This document shows positions 59,009-64,000 of a stretch of 64,000 nucleotides of DNA, piece by piece. The translations under genes and the position numbers were made by a program. Below the pieces are notes generated by a model. That model was not told the DNA's origin, ran no database searches, and was given only the letters and a program-made list of their open reading frames with translations. The stretch is taken from contig JAGCPF010000009.1 of assembly GCA_017642335.1 (NCBI GenBank), forward strand, positions 1-64,000, given 5' to 3'. The DNA is from Fibrobacter sp. Its GTDB lineage: Bacteria > Fibrobacterota > Fibrobacteria > Fibrobacterales > Fibrobacteraceae. Each line of letters starts with the position of its first letter. Within the stretch, counting starts at the first letter, position 1.

Positions 59009-60660
59009 TAAATTATCATGAATTTTTCCGCTTTCCCGCTGTTGCCGGCGCGGAACCAGTAGACTCCAGGAGCCATTTTTTCGCGCACCTGCTTCTCGTT
59101 GAGGCAGTGTATGGTTCCTTGGTAGTTTTCGTGCATGACGATAGCTCCGCGACGGTTGCGGATTTCGATGTAATCCTTGTCGCGCGGGAGCGGTGCAAAG
59201 CAGAGTGAGCCTTCGCGCCACGGAATGGGGTAGGCCTTGAGTTTGTTGTTTGTTGTCTGCGTTTTGATAAAATCGCTTTCGTTAAGGCGACTGAATATCC
59301 AGACGGTGGAATCTGCGCTGGACATGTTGCCGAAAATGGAATCGGCGGTATGCGTCGTCTTGATGGGGATGATCGTTGCTTTCCCCTCGCGGTAGATGGC
59401 GGCACTGGCTTCGCCCTTGTAATTGGTCAGGTCCGGATGCCCCCCCGAGTAGTACGATATCAGGAATGTTGACGTGTCCGGAATGAAGTCGTGCTCGTAG
59501 ACGGTCGTCCAGTTGTGGGTCTCGTCGAAATTGATGGTCGCCCAGTCTTTCTCGTCCTTGTATACCCATTGCTTTGAGTTTACGGCCGTGCTGCGTTCCC
59601 CAGAAAAGGACAACCGGACCGCGAAATCGTGGAAGACGGAATCGGCGTTCATTTTCTTCTTTTCTAGGTAGTTTGAAATTTGTACGTCCACGGTCTTGTT
59701 CGGATTCTTGGAAAAATTGGTCCAGATTTCCTTGTCGAACTTTTTCTCGACATTGCTGTACAGGTAAAGGTAAAGGGGACTGATTCCATATGCGAAAGTG
59801 TCGAGGTTGTTGAGCGGTTCTCCCAGTTTTTTGAACGTGTCGGCGATGTAGCCGAAGTAATCGTTCACGTCGGGATTCCCGATTTCCTCGACTCCGACTG
59901 CGGAGGCCTCGAACCAGATGGTGTAATTGAAATACATATTGAGATAGCGCAATTGGCTGGCGTGGTACAGCTCATGGAACACGGTGATACGGATGGCCTT
60001 GTCCCAGTGCTCGCTGAAGTTGTCTCCCGTAATCTGCTGTGTCAGGGGGACGGACGCTTCGATGTAGGTGCATTGGGGGTTGCCTTCCATGCTTTTCCGT
60101 TTGCCTGTCGAAGTTATGTATTTGAAGTCGTTGTCGATTAACAACGCGGTAGTGTCCGTGTTGCTCTTGTTTGGCGGATAGGTAAGCCCGAAACATCCTC
60201 TACAGGTGGCGTCCCCGAATAGATCGCGGGGGTTGCGGGCCAAGTCGATGTCGATGATTTCAACGGGGTAGAGCCCGTCTTCGACCTCTTCCTGGTAATG
60301 GTAGGACTTTTTGTGGCCCAGCGGCTTGCGCATTCCCACCTCGGTTACGTGGAACTTGTATGCGCGTTCCAGGTTCACGGCGACGCTGTCGACGAAAGCC
60401 TTTTGCGTAGCGTGGGGGCCTTCCAGCGTGTAGAAAACCTGGAAGTGCTCAGTCTTTTTGGTAAGGACGTTGCTATAGTAGGCTTCGGGTTGGCAGTTGG
60501 TTAGGCTGGTTTTGGCAGCTTGTTTAGCGCTGGCCTGTAAGGAACCTCTGCCATATTGCTTGTGGTGGAACAGGTTGGCCGTTGCGCAGTTCCTGCCGTG
60601 AGCGAACGCTCCGGTGCAGGCGATGAGTATGCCAAGAATTACTGCTGTCAGACGCATCAT
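59005..60660 (-). CDS. Secreted HExxH metalloprotease-like protein, 551 aa
   Basis: Signal peptide (LTAVILGILIACTGAFA), a domain with the zinc motif HELYH in VFHELYHASQLRYLNMYF and the downstream WFEASAVGVEE as the probable third ligand, and a C-terminal region of about 80 residues (IEIRNRRGAIVMHE... GVYWFRAG...KFMIIY) resembling the sorting-type C-terminal domains of type IX secretion. Family not identified; secretion route is inference. The start overlaps the ubiD stop (ATGA), so it is coupled to it. Confidence 0.72.
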   Translation of the reverse strand: MMRLTAVILGILIACTGAFAHGRNCATANLFHHKQYGRGSLQASAKQAAKTSLTNCQPEAYYSNVLTKKTEHFQVFYTLEGPHATQKAFVDSVAVNLERAYKFHVTEVGMRKPLGHKKSYHYQEEVEDGLYPVEIIDIDLARNPRDLFGDATCRGCFGLTYPPNKSNTDTTALLIDNDFKYITSTGKRKSMEGNPQCTYIEASVPLTQQITGDNFSEHWDKAIRITVFHELYHASQLRYLNMYFNYTIWFEASAVGVEEIGNPDVNDYFGYIADTFKKLGEPLNNLDTFAYGISPLYLYLYSNVEKKFDKEIWTNFSKNPNKTVDVQISNYLEKKKMNADSVFHDFAVRLSFSGERSTAVNSKQWVYKDEKDWATINFDETHNWTTVYEHDFIPDTSTFLISYYSGGHPDLTNYKGEASAAIYREGKATIIPIKTTHTADSIFGNMSSADSTVWIFSRLNESDFIKTQTTNNKLKAYPIPWREGSLCFAPLPRDKDYIEIRNRRGAIVMHENYQGTIHCLNEKQVREKMAPGVYWFRAGNSGKAEKFMIIY

Positions 60661-62447
60661 TTGGCCCTGTCGAGGATGGCCCTTGCGCGGCTCGTGATGG
60701 CGTCAGGGACGGTGAGGGGTTTCTGGTGGTGTGGCTTGGTTCGCGCGTCGACGATGAGCGGTGCTTGTATGCTCCAGTGCTTGTCGCGGAATTCCTCGTT
60801 CAGCCCGTGCACGTCCTGCGCCGGGTCCGAACGCGTGAACGTCATCCAGACAAAGTCGCGGAGTTCCATGCTGTCCGTGGTGTCGACCAGGCTAATCCAG
60901 GGGTAGTTTTCCCGGTAGCCCCAGTTCTCGATGCCCTTGCGGAATGCGTCCAGGTCGGCATCCGGCTCTGCGTGGATGGCGATGGTGCCGGGCAGAATGA
61001 CCTTCGGGCTGTCGAAACCGTCCGCTAGGGGGAGCGAGTCCAGGTCGTGCGCGTTGTTGCGCAGGATGCGGCGCGGCTCGCCGACGGCGGCGATGACGAG
61101 CTTGGATCCGTGATTCAGCTTGGTGCCCGTGTAGTCCAGCGTGTCGATGGTCGTGGATGTCTGGAAATGTAAGTCGCGCCCGAAGTCGATGCGTTCGAGT
61201 ACGTGCGTGAAAAATCCAGAAAAGTCGTTCACGTCCAGCGCGGGATTGTCCTGCTTTGCCGCGAGCATCAGGTACTTGCTCAGGCTCACCTGGTTGAATC
61301 CGAGCAGCGCGTTTGCGATTTTCAGGATGCCCAGGGGCTCCCTGCCGTTGTTGTACGGGCACTCGCGTTCGTCGGCAAGGGCGAGGCAGAGGGAATGCAC
61401 GCCCGCGTCGTCGACCGCGTTGATGGCGTGGACGCCGGGCACCGAGGCCGGCATCATCGGCCTTGTAATCTGGTGGATGAACTTGCCGAACAGCGTGTCT
61501 TCTTGCGGGGGGCGCCCGACGACGGTGAACGGGAAGATGGCGTTCTTCTTGCAGAGCACCTTCTTCACGTTGATGTAGGGGAAGGGGTGTGTTGCTGAAT
61601 AGTAGCCGATGTGGTCGCCGAAGGGGCCCTCCGGCTTAAGTTGCGGAGCAACTTCTCCGAGGATGCAGAAATCTGCATCCGCGGACACGACATAGCCGTC
61701 ATGGATAAAGTAGCGGAACCGCCTGCCTCCGAGCATGCCGGCAAACACCAGTTCCGAGAGGTTCTCGGGCATGGGCATGATGGCGGCTATGGCGTGGGCC
61801 GGAGGCCCGCCCACGAAAATGCTCACCTTGAGCGGTCGGCCTTCTGCAAGCGCTGCCTGGTGGTGCCTTGCAATGTCCCTGCCCAGCTGGTAGTGCAGTC
61901 CGCATTCGTTTTCCATGTAGCTGTTGCCCGAAATCTGGATGCGGTACATGCCCACGTTGGTTTCCAGGATGCGAGCCTTGGGCGATGGCCGCGTGGCCAC
62001 CTGCGGCAGCGTGATGAACGCACCGCCGTCTTCGGGCCAGCACTTGATTTGCGGCAGGTCCGCGAGACTGCATTCCTCGAAATCGTGGATGCTCCCGGCC
62101 TTGAGGGGGAGGCTAGCCTTGCCGGCCTTGGCCGCGCGGTACCAGCGGAACGGGTTGATTCTCCTGAAGAACCCCGCCGGGTTGGCCTTGAAGGCGACCG
62201 CGTCCGTGACGGACTTGATTTCCTTGCGGAAGAGGTACTGCATGCGCTTCTCGGTGCCGTAGATGTTGCAGGCGGCGCGGAAACGCGAACCTTTGACCTT
62301 CTCGAACAGAATAGCCTTGTCGCCCCGTGCGAATGCTTCGCGGGCGATAGCTGCCATTTCGAGATTGGGATCTACCTCTTCCTTGATTCTTTTCAGCATC
62401 CCCGCTTTTTCAAGATCCAGCAGGGCCTGTTCGAGGGAGATGTACAT
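60657..62447 (-). CDS. UbiD family prenylated-FMN decarboxylase
   Basis: The 596-residue protein carries UbiD features: VSIFVGGPPAHAIAAIMP, the E-x-PFGDHIGYYS loop, and the TRP-like metal-binding residues. UbiD enzymes remove CO2 from aromatic acids and need prenyl-FMN made by UbiX. The length and GGPP motif match members used in menaquinone (futalosine or ubiquinone-like) pathways, but the substrate is open. No UbiX is in the window. An SRPBCC gene precedes it by three bases. Confidence 0.88.
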   Translation of the reverse strand: MYISLEQALLDLEKAGMLKRIKEEVDPNLEMAAIAREAFARGDKAILFEKVKGSRFRAACNIYGTEKRMQYLFRKEIKSVTDAVAFKANPAGFFRRINPFRWYRAAKAGKASLPLKAGSIHDFEECSLADLPQIKCWPEDGGAFITLPQVATRPSPKARILETNVGMYRIQISGNSYMENECGLHYQLGRDIARHHQAALAEGRPLKVSIFVGGPPAHAIAAIMPMPENLSELVFAGMLGGRRFRYFIHDGYVVSADADFCILGEVAPQLKPEGPFGDHIGYYSATHPFPYINVKKVLCKKNAIFPFTVVGRPPQEDTLFGKFIHQITRPMMPASVPGVHAINAVDDAGVHSLCLALADERECPYNNGREPLGILKIANALLGFNQVSLSKYLMLAAKQDNPALDVNDFSGFFTHVLERIDFGRDLHFQTSTTIDTLDYTGTKLNHGSKLVIAAVGEPRRILRNNAHDLDSLPLADGFDSPKVILPGTIAIHAEPDADLDAFRKGIENWGYRENYPWISLVDTTDSMELRDFVWMTFTRSDPAQDVHGLNEEFRDKHWSIQAPLIVDARTKPHHQKPLTVPDAITSRARAILDRAK

Positions 62448-62450
62448 GGC

Positions 62451-62945
62451 CTACCCCGCGGTTGCGCTGGAATCTAGGCTTTCAAAGGACTGGGTCTGCT
62501 TTTTCGCTTCGACAGAGAGTTCTACTTCGCGGGCCGCCTTGCGGGAGTCCATCGCGTAGATGACATGCGTCTTGTCGATCAGGTCCTTGAATGTACTTTC
62601 CGAAATATCGGTAAATCCCTGGAACGTGAACTCGTCGCAACAGGCGGTAAAGCTGCCTTCTGCCTCGTACCAGTGCGTGGCCGTGAAGCCGCGGAACGGG
62701 CCCTTCTCGAGACGGACCATCAGCTTGCCTTCGTTGATGGCGCCGATGATGCCTGTCCACGTGATGGTCTTGAATCCGGCGACAAGCGTGTACTTGATTT
62801 TTTCGCCAGCGACAAGTTCTTTGGGGAGGGTGTAATGCAAAACGGGGTTGGCGCCAATAGCCAGGTTCAGGGGGGCGAATGTGAGGATTTCCTTAACGTC
62901 TGCCAGGGAAATGTCTTGCCACGATGTCTGACTCATTTGTACCAT
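62451..62945 (-). CDS. SRPBCC-like ligand-binding protein, 164 aa
   Basis: The sequence has the SRPBCC pattern of a ligand pocket: TWTGIIGAINEGKLMVRLEKGPFRGFTATHWYEAEG, then a C-terminal helix. No signal peptide. The start ATG (62945) lies six bases after an exact TATCTTTG box, so the message would be leaderless; an in-frame ATG at 62936 is possible. Likely co-expressed with ubiD. Function unknown. Confidence 0.7.
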   Translation of the reverse strand: MVQMSQTSWQDISLADVKEILTFAPLNLAIGANPVLHYTLPKELVAGEKIKYTLVAGFKTITWTGIIGAINEGKLMVRLEKGPFRGFTATHWYEAEGSFTACCDEFTFQGFTDISESTFKDLIDKTHVIYAMDSRKAAREVELSVEAKKQTQSFESLDSSATAG

Positions 62946-62951
62946 ACATTA

Positions 62952-62959
62952 CAAAGATA
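62952..62959 (-). promoter_or_regulatory. -7 box of the SRPBCC gene, leaderless start predicted
   Basis: TATCTTTG, exact match to TAnnTTTG, six bases before the ATG. Confidence 0.5.
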
Positions 62960-63064
62960 ATAAAAAAAGCCCTTAAAAACGAAGAAAATGGCATCTAAAA
63001 TGCCTTTTGCTAGTGCTAGTTGTGTTAACGGCTTGATGGTCAACGAGTTGACGAAATAAAGAAA

Positions 63065-63087
63065 CCGCGGGGTGGTGACCCCGGCGG
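63065..63087 (-). terminator. Probable terminator of parE
   Basis: CCGCGGGGT/ACCCC-GCGG stem with GGTG loop; on the minus strand it runs into TTTCTTTATTT. A second weaker hairpin, GGCAT/ATGCC, lies at 62989-63003. Confidence 0.6.
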
Positions 63088-63111
63088 CAGATAATAACGT
63101 AAAATGATTTG

Positions 63112-64000
63112 TTAGAGCTCTTCCACGGCGTTCGCGTGGAGGTTCTGCACGATGTGTTCCTGACGGGCCGGCGTGTTGTTGCCCATGTAGTATTCGAGCA
63201 TCTTGCCGAGGCTTGCGTCGGGCGGGATGTTCACGGTTTCGAGACGCATGTCTTCGCCGATGAACTGGCCGAACTCTTCGGGGCTGATTTCGCCGAGACC
63301 TTTGAATCGGGTGATCTCGAGGTCCGTCTTGCCGATGTCGCTTGCGGCCTTGTCCCTTTCCGATTCGTCGTAGCAGTAGCGAGTCTCCTTCTTGTTCCTC
63401 ACGCGGAATAGCGGAGTCTGCAAGATGTAGAGGTGCTTCTGTTCCACGAGTTCCGGGAAGAACTGCAGGAAGAACGTCATCAGGAGGAGGCGGATGTGCA
63501 TACCGTCCACATCAGCATCGGTCGCGATAATCACCTTGTCGTAGCGCAGGTTTTCGAGCCCGTTTTCCAGGTCGAGCGCGTGCTGCAACAGGTTGAATTC
63601 CTCGTTCTCGTACACGACCTTCTTTGTCATGCCAAAACTGTTGAGAGGCTTACCGCGCAGGCTGAACACGGCCTGGGTCTGCACGTTCCTTGCCTTGGTG
63701 ATGGAACCGGATGCAGAGTCACCCTCGGTAATGAAAATCATGGATTCGCGGTTGAGCGCGTTCTTGGTGTCGGTGAGGTGGACCTTGCAGTCGCGGAGCT
63801 TGCGGTTGTGCAGGTTCGCCTTTTTGGCGCGTTCGTTGGCGAGTTTCTTGATGCCCGCAATTTCCTTGCGTTCGCGCTCGTTCTGGTTGATGCGGTTGAG
63901 GAGCGCCTTCTCGGTTTCGGGGTTCTTGTGCAGGTAGTTGTCGAACTGGCTTGCCACGTAGTCAACGACCCAGGTACGCAGCTGGGCGCCGCCGGGGGCG
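63112..64000 (-). CDS. parE: DNA topoisomerase IV subunit B (5' end outside window)
   Basis: The visible C-terminal 296 codons show the TOPRIM region [29 protein letters not shown], the metal-binding [10 protein letters not shown], and RFKGLGEI, followed by a short tail as in ParE proteins of Bacteroidetes type rather than longer GyrB. The reading frame continues past the window end ([19 protein letters not shown]). GyrB remains a minor alternative. It relaxes and decatenates DNA with ParC, which is not in the window. Confidence 0.92.
   Translation of the reverse strand, partial: APGGAQLRTWVVDYVASQFDNYLHKNPETEKALLNRINQNERERKEIAGIKKLANERAKKANLHNRKLRDCKVHLTDTKNALNRESMIFITEGDSASGSITKARNVQTQAVFSLRGKPLNSFGMTKKVVYENEEFNLLQHALDLENGLENLRYDKVIIATDADVDGMHIRLLLMTFFLQFFPELVEQKHLYILQTPLFRVRNKKETRYCYDESERDKAASDIGKTDLEITRFKGLGEISPEEFGQFIGEDMRLETVNIPPDASLGKMLEYYMGNNTPARQEHIVQNLHANAVEEL

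Noticed and set aside
1..64000. tRNA, rRNA or CRISPR features
   Set aside because: I looked for T-loop sequences, rRNA blocks and regularly spaced repeats and found none convincing.

Overview
The window reads as chromosomal DNA of a Gram-negative, diderm bacterium of the Fibrobacter type (FCB superphylum). The reasons are: lpxB and many outer-membrane barrels and lipoproteins; Ser-rich linkers in lipoproteins; a ParE of the Bacteroidetes-like kind; and a recurrent TAnnTTTG promoter box, the form used by Bacteroidetes relatives, just upstream of many genes. No rRNA, tRNA, CRISPR array, prophage or complete insertion sequence was seen. The assignment to Fibrobacter is inference.

Layout. 1-3045: metH, cut by the window edge, minus strand. 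3278-7173: an RNA m5U methyltransferase (RlmD/TrmA family), then a run of one exported protein and three small lipoproteins. 7179-10732: an outer-membrane system read from the minus strand, an HExxH peptidase-domain ORF and a beta-propeller/barrel ORF, apparently one gene split by a heptamer repeat tract. 10836-15787: accessory region with a stand-alone SagB-like oxidoreductase, an Rpn/PD-(D/E)XK transposase-like gene, a broken SagB copy, and an AT-rich patch of small secreted proteins. 15820-16865: lrgAB. 16921-21444: fmt, rsmB and two outer-membrane proteins. 21409-29261: a long minus-strand run, aroE, aroK-aroB fusion, a GDP-sugar reductase, a lipocalin-like protein, a eukaryote-type hisA, a GT4 glycosyltransferase and mutY. 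29441-32639: der, plsY and gpsA. 32664-40088: a barrel, a large lipoprotein, then a GDP-deoxymannose/rhamnose glycan cluster (flippase-like protein, GT4, rmd, gmd). 40182-50259: duplicated-LamG lipoprotein, dnaE, lpxB, mutL, and a 432-residue orphan. 50659-64000: thrC, lipoproteins, a FadL-like barrel, a histone-H1-like/DUF4912 protein paired with a GH57 enzyme, an HExxH secreted protein, a UbiD decarboxylase, an SRPBCC protein and the 3' part of parE.

How genes work together. plsY and gpsA supply the first steps of phospholipid synthesis. aroE and aroKB give three shikimate steps. gmd, rmd, the GT4s and the YbhN-like protein fit synthesis and export of a deoxyhexose-containing surface glycan. 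fmt with rsmB, and mutL and mutY, are housekeeping translation and repair functions.

The most unusual signal is a set of small dispersed repeats. A (TCTCTCG)n heptamer lies in two coding regions (9633-9658, 18725-18753) and upstream of gpsA (31555-31585). In the first it separates two ORFs that would join exactly if one unit were gained, so it looks like a slippage switch or a recent break. A small hairpin, AACGG-stem-TAC, occurs at 29386, 31486 and 52050 with compensatory stem changes. Other palindromes lie in frame inside metH and the SagB-like gene. A second theme is predicted leaderless transcripts: a TAnnTTTG-like box 4-6 bases before the start codon at lrgA, fmt, der, gmd, dnaE, mutL and the 62945 gene.
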